Shown one piece after another: positions 1 through 8,350 of a stretch of DNA of 64,000 nt. Origin of the DNA: Mesorhizobium sp. WSM2240 (GTDB lineage: Bacteria > Pseudomonadota > Alphaproteobacteria > Rhizobiales > Rhizobiaceae); assembly GCF_040438645.1 (NCBI RefSeq), contig NZ_CP159253.1, positions 1,178,001 through 1,242,000 on the forward strand. The letters are read 5' to 3'. Position 1 is the stretch's first letter; the number at the start of each line of letters is the position of its first letter. The notes below the pieces were generated by a model. It did not search any database. It was not told the origin of the DNA and saw nothing but the letters and a program-made list of their open reading frames with translations. The position numbers and the translations under genes were made by a program.

Positions 1-1
1 T

Positions 2-166
2 CTGGTCCGTGCCATCCGCGAATCCACCCAGCAGAACGTCAGCCGCGCCGGCCAGCGCATCACCGAAAAGAACCTCAACATCCAGCCCACCATCACTGTC
101 CGTCCCGGATGGCCGCTGCGTGTGATCATCCATAAGGACCTCATGTTGCGGCCGTACAGTGGCTGA
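2..166 (+). CDS. trbI: TrbI conjugal transfer protein, C-terminal fragment (cut by window edge)
   Basis: An open frame enters from the left edge and ends at the TGA at 164-166, giving 54 residues. They include ITVRPGWPLRVIIHKDL, the C-terminal end typical of TrbI/VirB10-type proteins. TrbI spans the periplasm as part of the type IV secretion channel of conjugative elements. The DUF2274 gene 39 bases downstream is its usual neighbour in alphaproteobacterial integrative conjugative elements, which supports the call. The rest of the gene and the other trb genes would lie to the left, outside the window. Confidence 0.85.
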   Translation: MVRAIRESTQQNVSRAGQRITEKNLNIQPTITVRPGWPLRVIIHKDLMLRPYSG

Positions 167-205
167 ACTGTTTACGCGAACGATCGGACAGGGGAGGGAT
201 CACCA

Positions 206-478
206 ATGGCAAATTTGAAGCTGGGAAAGCTGCCCGACCGCTCGCCCTCGAAAATCACCATCACTGTCAGTGCTGAGCTCAACCGGGCGCTTCACGACTA
301 CGCATCGCTGTATCGTCAGACTTATGGCGAATCCGAATCTGTCGCTGAACTCATCCCGTTCATGCTTGAGGCATTCCTGGAAAGCGATCGGGCGTTTGCG
401 AAGGCGAAAAGGGATGGCTTGGCGGCCGCCGATATGTCAAAGGAATCGCGGCGCCGACCAATTTCTGGTTCAGAATAG
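206..478 (+). CDS. DUF2274 family protein of trb conjugation clusters
   Basis: This 90-residue protein starts at an ATG with a strong upstream ribosome site (GGGGAGGGA, 190-198). It has the basic start KLGKLPDRSPSKITITVS followed by a helical middle (AELNRALHDYASLY) and a PFMLEAFLESDRAF segment. These fit the DUF2274 family, small proteins regularly encoded right after trbI in ICE-type conjugation operons. The fold hints at a ribbon-helix-helix-like DNA-binding or accessory role, but no function is established. It is probably the last gene of the trb operon. The codon use matches trbI. Confidence 0.85.
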   Translation: MANLKLGKLPDRSPSKITITVSAELNRALHDYASLYRQTYGESESVAELIPFMLEAFLESDRAFAKAKRDGLAAADMSKESRRRPISGSE

Positions 479-903
479 GGAGTTAAGGCCTGGGGCCGAT
501 TAGGCGCGGTTCTTCCACTTTGTGAACAAAAAGATCGCGCACAGGAGCGGCCACTCGGCGGCGCGTCAACAAATGGCCAAATTGACCCAAAGAGACCTGT
601 CGTGCGCGCACAACATGGCTGTTCCGCTCGGAATCGGACAATCGATTACCGGTATGCTTCTCGCGAAAAAGTCTGATGAGCACCAAACAGAAGCGTCTAA
701 GGCTTTCATGCGAGGAGCCACTCGATGCGGTTTCGTTTATCGTTGCTGCTTGGTCTACCTCATCCATGCTCAACAACTTTTCCCTCAATCGAATTTGGTG
801 AGGGGTGTCGACAGTATGGCGCGTCCAGGCTATTCGCATCAGCAGTTCGACCGCGGTGACGACGGCACACGCGTGCCGACCTAGCGGGTAGGCAGTAGTA
901 ACC
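479..903. other. Intergenic region, no recognisable gene
   Basis: These 425 bases separate the trb operon from the HD/PurZ-like locus. Open frames exist on both strands but their translations are rich in isolated Cys, His and Arg and match no family I recognise, and no good ribosome site precedes them. The region probably holds the promoter for the downstream locus, though I cannot point to a convincing -35/-10 pair. Confidence 0.5.
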
Positions 904-1470
904 ATGGGGTGTCGACGGATGCAGGTGACGGCGTTGAAGGTGGAAGTCGGGCCATCAATCATGCTCCACAGCGGGGCATGGCTTGATCTTCGCTCGCCGG
1001 CAACAAGCAAGTTCACCATCGAGGACATCGCTCAAGGGCTGGCAAACCTTTGCCGCTACGCTGGGCAGTGCCGCGGCTTCTATTCCGTTGCTGAACACAG
1101 CATTCTGGTGAGCGAAATGGTCCAGGAGCATGCCCTTGAGGCCTTGCTCCACGATGCCGCCGAGGCGTTTCTGGGGGATATAACTCGGCCATTGAAGCAA
1201 ATGTTGCCGGACTATCGGAGGATCGAACGTGAGGTACAGGACGCCATCCTGAAGCGTTTCGATTTGCCGGTTGAGCCGATCCCAGCCGTCAAGCGGGCCG
1301 ACCTGAGGGTTCTGGCCGCCGAGCAGAGCCAGATCATGCCGGCTGGGACCGATGCTTGGGCCAGGGCGGAAGGCATAGAGCCGGCACCCATTGTCGTCCG
1401 ATATCTGGCCCCGGAAGCGGCGAAGGAAGAGTTTCTCGTCAGGTTCGATCGGCTGAGCGCCGGCCGCTGA
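904..1470 (+). CDS. HD-domain phosphohydrolase (YfbR/DatZ-like)
   Basis: This 188-residue protein has an HD metal-binding set: H65 (SVAEH), the H83-D84 pair (LLHDAAEA) and D133 (KRADLR). The order and spacing are those of the YfbR-type 5'-deoxynucleotidase group. Cyanophage S-2L DatZ, a dATP triphosphohydrolase that removes dATP in 2-aminoadenine phages, is also an HD enzyme of this group. Whether this one acts on nucleoside mono- or triphosphates cannot be read from the sequence. Alternative starts are the ATGs at 919 and 961; LHSGAWLDL after 961 looks like the true family N-terminus, so the first 19 residues are doubtful. Its position 208 bases upstream of a PurZ-like gene, on the same strand, argues for a joint role in the nucleotide pool. 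Confidence 0.85.
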   Translation: MGCRRMQVTALKVEVGPSIMLHSGAWLDLRSPATSKFTIEDIAQGLANLCRYAGQCRGFYSVAEHSILVSEMVQEHALEALLHDAAEAFLGDITRPLKQMLPDYRRIEREVQDAILKRFDLPVEPIPAVKRADLRVLAAEQSQIMPAGTDAWARAEGIEPAPIVVRYLAPEAAKEEFLVRFDRLSAGR

Positions 1471-1678
1471 GCGTGACAAGATTCCCGAGCCCAGCCCTGC
1501 AAGGCATTCTCCTGTGCTGTGTTGCTCCCGACCTTGTCGAATCGCACCCCTCCCTGCTATTCAGGCTTACCAAGTATTTGAGGTGTCCAGACAGGCGATT
1601 GCAAGCTGTCGTGCTTGAGCGCGACAGCCCAGCGAAATCGACGGCATGGACAGTTCGAATTCACGCCCGAGGGGGGCC

Positions 1679-3289
1679 ATGCACACAATCTTCCTGCTGT
1701 CCGGCGCAATGTCGTCCGGCAAGTCTCAGCTTGCTGGAGCTTTCAAGGCTCGCTTCGGCGCTAAGCACGTATCCACCCGAGAGCTGCTGTTGCAGGTGCA
1801 GCCGGATGCCGACAGAAAGGCTCTAATCGCTCTAGGCCTCCGATTGGACGGGGAAACCGACGAGAAGTGGGTGCTCGACGAGTTCCTCAAGGCAAGCGGA
1901 ACGAAACTCGACAAGCACGTCTGGTTAGTGGATGCGGTGCGGACGATAAAACAGGTCGAGCACTTCCGCGAGCATTTCACGGAGCGCCTGGAGTATCAGA
2001 TCGTGCATATCCATCTCACTGCACCGTTAGGTGTGCTGCGCGACCGCTATCTCAAGCGACCTCAGGATATCCAGGAATTTCCCAGCTATGACGAAGCAAG
2101 GAAGCACGGCACTGAGGCCAACATAGAGAACTTGGCAGCTATTGCTGATCGAGTACTGGAGACGCATCGCTGCGATGCGTCATCGCTTCTGGCACGCGCC
2201 GTCGCGGGACTGGGGCTGTTCCCAGGAGAGGTGGAACGTTGCGTCGATGTACTGGTCGGCGCTCAGTTCGGCAGCGAGGGCAAGGGCAACATCTGCGCGC
2301 ACATCGCCGACGAGTACGACGTGCTAATGCGTGTCGGCGGCCCTAATGCCGGGCACAAAGTGGCTTACCCGAAATACGACTACGTCCAGCTGCCCGCGGG
2401 GACGCAGTCCAACACGAGTGCTCAGATTCTCGTCGGTGCAGGTGCCACCCTATCCATCAAGCAAGTGTCGAAGGAGATCCAAGATCTCCGACTCACTGGA
2501 GAGCGCCTGTCGATAGATCCCCAGGCGATCATCATCGAAGACACCGATATCCAGCAGGAAGAGGGCAGCCTTGAGGTAATCGGCTCGACCAAGAAAGGGG
2601 TGGGGGTTGCCACGGCACGCAAGATCATGGGGCGGGATAGCGAGGAGTACTGGGGCAGCCGTGTCCGCCTCGCTCGGGACATTCCCGAGTTCAAGGACTT
2701 TGTTCGCTGCACTAAGACCGAGCTCGAGAAGGCGTTCGCCGTGGGAAAGAAGGTGCTACTGGAGGGCACTCAGGGTACGGACCTCAGCATCCATCATGGG
2801 AGCTACCCGCACGTGACCTCGCGAGAGACTACGGCCTCTGGCTGCCTGGCAGACGCCGGTATCGCTCCGACTAGGGTTCGCAAAGTCATCATGGTGATGC
2901 GAACCTACCCCATCCGAGTGGGCGGCACGTCTGGGCCGATGATGGAGCAAATCCAGTTCGATGCCATCGCGGAACGCAGCGGGATTACGGTGGAGGAAAT
3001 AAAAAAAATCGAGGTGGGCACCGTGTCTGGCAAGCAGCGTCGTATTGGCGAATTCGACTGGGAGCAAGCTCGCCGTGCGGCGGTTCTAAACGGCGCCACG
3101 GATATCGCGCTGACTTTCGCCGACTATATCGATATCGCAAATCGAAAGGTCCGTCGGTTCGATCAGCTGACGTCGGAAACCAAGGCCTTCATCGAGGAGG
3201 TGGAGCGGGTCACCAACGCCACAGTCTCTCTGATAGCCAAGGACTTCGGCAAGGACGCCGTGATCATCGACCGTCGCAACTGGCGCTGA
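1679..3289 (+). CDS. P-loop kinase-like domain fused to PurZ-like adenylosuccinate synthetase
   Basis: Two domains are visible in 536 residues. Residues 1-175 carry a Walker A loop (GAMSSGKS, 9-16) and resemble nucleoside-monophosphate kinase or dephospho-CoA-kinase folds. Residues 188-536 are an adenylosuccinate synthetase. They contain GAQFGSEGKG (194-203), GGPNAGH (220-226, H226 matching E. coli His41), LEGTQGTDLS (361-370) and SGKQRRIGEFD (450-460). The general base Asp13 of E. coli PurA is Ser199 here. I recall the same change in phage PurZ, which joins Asp to dGMP on the way to 2-aminoadenine. Normal PurA is about 430 residues with no kinase domain. The start at 1679 follows GAGGGGGG (1669-1676); an ATG at 1646 would add 11 unlikely residues. 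The DUF7002 gene follows after 8 bases, so the two are probably co-translated. Substrate and product are inferred. Confidence 0.85.
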   Translation: MHTIFLLSGAMSSGKSQLAGAFKARFGAKHVSTRELLLQVQPDADRKALIALGLRLDGETDEKWVLDEFLKASGTKLDKHVWLVDAVRTIKQVEHFREHFTERLEYQIVHIHLTAPLGVLRDRYLKRPQDIQEFPSYDEARKHGTEANIENLAAIADRVLETHRCDASSLLARAVAGLGLFPGEVERCVDVLVGAQFGSEGKGNICAHIADEYDVLMRVGGPNAGHKVAYPKYDYVQLPAGTQSNTSAQILVGAGATLSIKQVSKEIQDLRLTGERLSIDPQAIIIEDTDIQQEEGSLEVIGSTKKGVGVATARKIMGRDSEEYWGSRVRLARDIPEFKDFVRCTKTELEKAFAVGKKVLLEGTQGTDLSIHHGSYPHVTSRETTASGCLADAGIAPTRVRKVIMVMRTYPIRVGGTSGPMMEQIQFDAIAERSGITVEEIKKIEVGTVSGKQRRIGEFDWEQARRAAVLNGATDIALTFADYIDIANRKVRRFDQLTSETKAFIEEVERVTNATVSLIAKDFGKDAVIIDRRNWR

Positions 3290-3297
3290 GGACTCGA

Positions 3298-3999
3298 TTG
3301 GACGAGCAAGAACTCATTCGCATTTACCCGCGCCTCTTCCACATGGCAGAGGATGCGTCGTTCGACTCCATCCGCGCGCAGGGCTTGCTGAGCACGTCGG
3401 CGCTGCTCGATCGGTACGGCATAGTGGGTCAGGAGCGGGTTCTTATTGAGAATCGACGGCGGCCGAACAGCGTGATCATTCGACGGCAGGGATTCCCCGA
3501 TGTAACCATTCGGGACAACAAGCCGATGAGCGACTCCGCGCTTCTGAAATGTCTTGGCGACGGTCTGGTCCCCAGTGATTGGTATCGCACTCTTAACCGC
3601 AAAACCTTCTTCTGGCTGCACCGGAAGCGTCTTTGGCGGCTGCTCCGCGCAAAGGCGTACCGGTCCTCGCCTCATACCATTCTCACCGTCTCTACCGCAT
3701 CCCTGGTAGAGGCACATCAGGACCGCATCCTGCTTAGCCCGATCAATAGCGGCTCGACCATCATGAGCGCGCAGCCGCGGGGCAACGGCACGTTCGTGCC
3801 GATCGCCGACTACCCCTATGCCGAGCGCCGCAGTAAGCCTCGTCCTGTGGAGGATGCCCTTGTCGAGCTGGTAGTGACGGACGCCGTGCCGGACATTATG
3901 GATCACCTGATCGCTGCTCACCGCTTCTCGGACGGGCAATTGACCGAGCTGTGGCGCCGGAAGGGAACGGCGCCCGACGATGGACCCTTCGAAGCTTAG
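3298..3999 (+). CDS. DUF7002 family protein
   Basis: This 233-residue protein begins with YPRLFHMAEDASFDSIRAQG and LLSTSALLDRYG, the characteristic opening of DUF7002 proteins. It continues with KPMSDSALLKCLGDGL, NRKTFFWL and SPINSGSTI. The pattern of an early His (H16) after a Tyr-Pro, then a conserved F-x-W and a late SPINSG recalls ADP-ribosyltransferase-like folds such as DarT/DUF4433. That comparison is my inference and the family has no settled activity. The TTG start at 3298 lies 5 bases after GAGGA (3288-3292), which overlaps the stop of the synthetase gene, so the genes look translationally coupled. The last 4 bases overlap the end of the gene on the other strand. Confidence 0.75.
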   Translation: MDEQELIRIYPRLFHMAEDASFDSIRAQGLLSTSALLDRYGIVGQERVLIENRRRPNSVIIRRQGFPDVTIRDNKPMSDSALLKCLGDGLVPSDWYRTLNRKTFFWLHRKRLWRLLRAKAYRSSPHTILTVSTASLVEAHQDRILLSPINSGSTIMSAQPRGNGTFVPIADYPYAERRSKPRPVEDALVELVVTDAVPDIMDHLIAAHRFSDGQLTELWRRKGTAPDDGPFEA

Positions 4000-5360
4000 G
4001 CAGGAACGGCGATCCTTGCCGGCTTGCGCGCCTTCCGGATCAGGTCGGCTAAGTGGCTGGTCAGACCAATCTCTCCCTCGATCGAAACCCCGCCGTCCTC
4101 GGGGACGTCTCGGAGGAAGGCACGCAACGCCTCCAGTCCGTTGGCGGCCTCGAAACGATACCAGCGGCTGGCTTCCCCGGGGACCAGCACGGTCCCGGAT
4201 GTGACCGTGGCGCCACGATGTAACTGAACGATCCACACCTGCTTGCCATCGTGGACCCATTCGAAGCGAACAGCGCCAAGCATGCGGGAGAGTTCGGTAA
4301 AGACGTTGGTCACGTCTTGATGAATTTGCAGCGGCAGCTGTTCCGGATGGTCGTGCCCCAGCATCAGACCATCTCCTTCGCCCGCGCGGCCCTCGATGTG
4401 CAGAGCGCCTCCTATTGTGACGATAGCCGCGCCCGAATAGGTTGCAGGAACCGCATCTTGGCTGATCACGGATGCTATGGCCTCGTGCCTGGGATCTTCC
4501 TCCGCCATGAGGCGGAAGGGATCGGTCCAACCTTTGCGTGTAGTGTAGAGGCCGGGCTCGGGCTCATGGGGGCATGTCCGAGTCCAAACCTCGCAACTGC
4601 CAGTAGGTTTCCCGAAGGAGAACGGCGCAACGCGACGCCCGATTACGGTGGTGCGGGGAACGCTTAGCCCCGCGACATGCGCCATCAACAATCCGTACGC
4701 CTTATCGCCAATATGGCGGCTGAAGCGGTTAGGCCAGGTTAATGTCGGTTTTGGACTCGCTTCGCTGAGCCGCTCCAGCTCCCAAGCCAGAGTGTGACTC
4801 TGCTTCCACCCCCTGGGTCGCGGATGGATGCTGAACTCAAGCCGACTCTCCGAACCTGTGTCGATGTCGGGAGAAAAGCCGTATACGATTTTCAGCATGG
4901 CAATAGCCCATGCCTTCGGCAGCGATGCTACGCCTGGCTTTTCCACACAACGTGGCGTATCATCGGGAGCGAACTCTACGATGTCCCCCTGCACGACACC
5001 GGACACGCCGCCATCGTTAATGTCGATCGTTTCGTTAGCGATGATGAACAGCCCCTGTGCAGCGAGGCGATGCGCTGCGGCAACAGCCTCGTCCAACGAC
5101 CGTAGGCCGTAGACGAACTCGTGGCTCCTGGGACTATCAGGGGCGTAGCTGCGAATGTTGACAGAGAGGTCGGAGCTCCTGGAGAGCAGAGCACCCAGCG
5201 CTTCCTCCAGATCAGCGAACTCGTAGTTGGGCTCGAACCCGGTGACACGGGAATATTGCTGTTTAAGCTTTCCCGCCGCAGCCGGCATGAAGCTAACGAA
5301 TTGGGCAACATTCCCCGAGCGAGCCAAGGTGTCGAGAGAACGATCCTTGCGGAGCTCCAT
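3996..5360 (-). CDS. PEP/pyruvate-binding (ATP-grasp-like) domain protein
   Basis: The C-terminal half of this 454-residue protein resembles the ATP-binding domain of PEP synthase and pyruvate phosphate dikinase. It has GDKAYGLLMAHVAGLSVP (218-235, cf. G-x-K-x-x-x-L at the start of the fold), VISQDAVPATYSG (298-310) and RFEWVHDGKQVWIVQL (365-380). The swivelling phosphohistidine domain of PEP synthase is absent, so it cannot be a complete PEP synthase. The N-terminal 210 residues match nothing I know; NETIDINDGGVSGVVQGD (109-126) looks like a conserved core. The gene runs towards DUF7002 with a 4-base tail overlap, which suggests the two strands form one functional locus. The start ATG follows the TGA of a small upstream frame by one base. 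Confidence 0.7.
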   Translation of the reverse strand: MELRKDRSLDTLARSGNVAQFVSFMPAAAGKLKQQYSRVTGFEPNYEFADLEEALGALLSRSSDLSVNIRSYAPDSPRSHEFVYGLRSLDEAVAAAHRLAAQGLFIIANETIDINDGGVSGVVQGDIVEFAPDDTPRCVEKPGVASLPKAWAIAMLKIVYGFSPDIDTGSESRLEFSIHPRPRGWKQSHTLAWELERLSEASPKPTLTWPNRFSRHIGDKAYGLLMAHVAGLSVPRTTVIGRRVAPFSFGKPTGSCEVWTRTCPHEPEPGLYTTRKGWTDPFRLMAEEDPRHEAIASVISQDAVPATYSGAAIVTIGGALHIEGRAGEGDGLMLGHDHPEQLPLQIHQDVTNVFTELSRMLGAVRFEWVHDGKQVWIVQLHRGATVTSGTVLVPGEASRWYRFEAANGLEALRAFLRDVPEDGGVSIEGEIGLTSHLADLIRKARKPARIAVPA

Positions 5361-5361
5361 G

Positions 5362-5559
5362 TCAGTACTCTTTCTTCACGCGCGTTGAGTACTGCATACC
5401 CCAGACGTTTCGAGTATGCACCCTGTGGATCTCGATCAGAGCCACGCCGCGTGTAATCTTCCCCAGGTTGGGTGAAGTTTTGCACAGGCACACCGTATGG
5501 GGCACTGTTGAGCCAAAATTACAACTGGAATACCGGCTCGTTTCCCGGGGCGGCAGCAA
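5362..5559 (-). CDS. Possible small protein upstream of the ATP-grasp-like gene
   Basis: A 65-codon frame ends one base before the ATG of the ATP-grasp-like gene (TGA-C-ATG), a spacing typical of coupled operon genes. The C-terminal part (ITRGVALIEIHRVHTRNVW) looks more protein-like than the N-terminal part. A GTG inside the frame near 5,510 would give about 47 residues. I do not recognise a family. It may also be the intact 3' end of a gene whose 5' part has decayed. Confidence 0.3.
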   Translation of the reverse strand: MLPPRETSRYSSCNFGSTVPHTVCLCKTSPNLGKITRGVALIEIHRVHTRNVWGMQYSTRVKKEY

Positions 5560-6325
5560 TATCGTCGATCAGCCGCCGACCGAGCTTGGGGGATATGCGC
5601 CTGTAAGGCTGATCGTCGACGGCCAGGGCGATGGACGAGGAACGAAGGGTTGTCTCTTCCAGGGGTACGAGCAATTCGGCGAGCCAAGACGGTCTGATCG
5701 GTCGGATGAGGCCGAATACGACGCGTGAATAGAAGTTGCCGCGGTCTGGAGGGAGCGCACCCATCGCAGCGCGCGACATCGTGCGGAAAAGTCAACGAGA
5801 AGCGAATGCTGCGATGCCGCGTCTTCTCAATGTTTTCTCGCTCATCCTCGCTGAACCGGAGAAGAGCGAGCCCGCGCCGGGAGAGTTCCTTTAGTTCTTT
5901 TTTGTCCATAGTGTCAGATCGGCTTAATTGCCCCACCGGATTCTGGCTGCCATGGCAGAATTGGCAACGCCCTTTGCACCTACTGTCTTGAAGCAATTGC
6001 GAGGGCGCTCGCGCCAAGTGGCCCGGTCCTTCGCGCAAGGGATCGTTCCGAAGGCCGAGACGCGCGTTTCCCGAAGGGCGCGGCTCTCTGATCGCCTTGC
6101 GCCGGAAGTTCAGGAAATCGTGAAAAAATTGCATGGCATTTCGGTATCGAGAAACGTCAGGGGATTGCTCGGGCCAAGGACATATTCGGGCCATTGCATC
6201 GCAAGAACATCGACCGCCTTGACGGCGGAGGAAACACCGTCGTCAAAATCGGAAAAGCAGCGCTTCCTGTGGTCCGGCCGCAATGTGTTGTGCGCTGCCT
6301 CGGCTATTTCCTGAAGCATCGGCAC
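5519..6325 (-). pseudogene. Degraded coding region, unidentified
   Basis: On the minus strand, protein-like stretches appear in shifting frames. They are EIAEAAHNTLRPDHRKRC (start near 6,325), then MDKKELKELSRRGLALLRF (near 5,909), then LAELLVPLEETTLRSSS and RISPKLGRRLIDDIAAA (5,779-5,519). None is a full gene and I recognise no family. The pattern suggests one or two genes broken by frameshifts. About 320 bases from here to the ftsH fragment hold nothing recognisable. Confidence 0.3.
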
Positions 6326-6645
6326 GATGGACGGCCCTGCCGGAAATGCTGGGAACGGTCAACCTGATCGAGCTGCGTTGAGCATTCAGACAGACATGGC
6401 ACAGCTGCGGATGAAACCGGCGCGTTTGTTTGAGGAAGGAACCATAGTCAAAAATTCGGCTGCGCCGTCCAGACATCGTCACGTCATAAAAGAATCCAGG
6501 ACGCCCCATGACCGATCCAGGCTGCCGCGCGTTTAGCCAAGGGCGGCGCAGAAACTCGACCGTGACGGCCATTGTCAGGTCATCGGCGCATGTCCGATAC
6601 GAGCAAACGTGTTTGGCGTGATTTCCGTCCACGGAACGGGTCAAG

Positions 6646-7679
6646 ATGCGCCATGACGAAAAGGAGCAGACGCTGAACCAGCTCCTGGTGGAACTGGATG
6701 GCTTCGATTCCTCGGCCGGACTGGTGCTGCTTGCAGCAACGAACCGGCCCGAAATTCTCGATCCCGCTCTTTTGCGAGCTGGCCGTTTCGACCGGCAAGT
6801 CCTGGTCGATCGACCGGACCGGGTCGGCCGCATTCAGATCCTCAAGGTGCACCTGAAGAAGGCGAGACTCGGCCGCGATGTCGACGCAGAAAAAGTTGCA
6901 GGGCTGACACCCGGCTTCACCGGCGCCGACCTTGCCAATCGGGTCAACGAGGCGGCCCTGCTCGCGACCAGGCGAGGTGCGGACGCGGTCACCATGGACG
7001 ACTTCAACAATGCGGTGGAGCGCATTGTCGCCGGCCTGGAGAAGCGCAACCGTTTGCTCAATCCGCGCGAGCGCGAGATCGTTGCCTATCACGAGATGGG
7101 GCACGTCACGCTGGCGCTGCCAGGGTCGATCCCGTGCACAAGGTATCGATCATCCCACGCGGCGTGGGCGCTCTCGGCTATACGATCCAGCGTCCGACAG
7201 AGGATCGTTTCCTGATGACCCGCGAGGAACTGGAAAACAAGATGGCGGTTCTCCTGGGCGGCAGGGCGGCGGAGTGGATTGTGTTCGGGCATCTATCCAC
7301 CGGCGCGGCAGACGATCTTGCCAAAGTCACAGACATCGCCCGTGCGATGGTGACCCGGTATGGGATGTCCGAAAAGCTGGGCCATGTCGCGCTGGAAAGC
7401 GACCAGCGGACCTTCCTCACGCCCAATCCTGTGGCAGGAGGTCCTCGCGATCGCGATTTTTCCGACGAGACTGCAACGGCCGTGGACGAGGAGGTGCGGG
7501 AGATCGTAGACCCAGCCTTTGCCCGAACGGTGAAAATGCTCGCCGAGCGACGTGACCTGCTCGAGACGACCGCGCGCACGCTGCTCGAGAAGGAGACGCT
7601 GGATGAAGCGGAACTGAAGGCGCCGCTGGATGCGAGGGCTAATGCAAGAGAGACAGCCTACTCATCCCGCGAAGCGTAG
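6646..7679 (+). pseudogene. ftsH: Truncated and frameshifted ftsH (AAA+ protease)
   Basis: The sequence encodes only the C-terminal half of an FtsH-like protease. It starts at [18 protein letters not shown], goes through [21 protein letters not shown] and reaches the zinc-site motif YHEMGH near 7,090. A one-base frameshift at about 7,125-7,135 then moves the frame, and the match resumes with [19 protein letters not shown] to the end. The membrane segments and Walker A region (about 260 residues in a normal 640-residue FtsH) are missing. FtsH degrades membrane and regulatory proteins in the inner membrane; this copy cannot. It is an island-borne relic and the host should have its own intact ftsH elsewhere. 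Confidence 0.9.
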
Positions 7680-8049
7680 ACGAATGACCGCTTCGCAAAC
7701 CTGCGACGGTCGACGCGATGGGGCCCCAAACGATGGCTGTCTGTCAGCAACTTCGTCCCGAAAGCCGATTGACGGCTTCCGTGAAGAGTTTCGGGCGCCG
7801 GCAGGCGTACGAAAATCCCCGAGGAAGGAACCCGCGGGCCACAGGCGAAGGCTATGGGGATTTCGGTTTTTCGGCTGGTGTCGGCGATGGCACGACCGGT
7901 GTCGGGAAGCTCTGGGGGTGAACGCGGACAGACTGCTTCGTTGCGCCTTCGCGCGGTGTTGTCGAGATGGTGGGCGGCTGGGCGCGGGTCTGTCGGAGTC
8001 GATAATCACCATAGACGTACGTCGGTCCTTGCCGGACGCTGTATGCCTG

Positions 8050-8335
8050 CCGCTTGAGACTGGCCATGCCGGGTCATGGGTGGTTCTCCGGGTTCGGTGT
8101 CGTTTTGTCGGGGGTCCGCGCGGCTGCCCCCATCGGTCGAAGGTCTCGATGACGATCATGCGTCCGCCGCAGCAGGGGCACGGCGGGCGGAAGTCGTCCG
8201 GTTCGTCCGGGGTGTTGTCATCGGGCGGCGCGGCGACGTTCAGAAGTTCGCGAGCAAGCGCAAGGCTGGCCTTGCCACAGAGCGCTTGAAGGAGCAAGTC
8301 GGCGAGCTGGCGGAGAAGATCGGCGAATTGGGTGC
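8050..8335 (-). mobile_element. IS91-family transposase, C-terminal remnant
   Basis: Minus-strand translation gives ALARELLNVAAPPDD, then PPCPCCGGRMIVIETF near 8,150. This CPCCGGRM motif and its Pro-rich approach are the C-terminal signature of IS91/ISCR rolling-circle transposases. No Y1/Y2 HUH catalytic part remains upstream, so the element is dead. The 5' side is cut where the plus-strand small gene at 8,351 begins. About 350 bases downstream (7,680-8,050) show no intact gene and may be further IS91 end sequence. Confidence 0.75.
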
Positions 8336-8350
8336 GAGACGGCGGAAGCA

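Noticed and set aside
522..884. 120-codon frame before the HD gene
   Set aside because: No ribosome site, no family resemblance, Cys/His/Arg-rich composition; not supported as a gene.
904..1470. HD protein taken as the host's own YfbR housekeeping enzyme
   Set aside because: It lies in mobile DNA directly before a PurZ-like gene, so a specialised role is more likely, though its substrate remains open.
904..5559. Reading the PurZ-like locus as part of a Z-genome prophage
   Set aside because: No capsid, tail, terminase, DpoZ-type polymerase or lysis genes are visible; the context is conjugative (trb).
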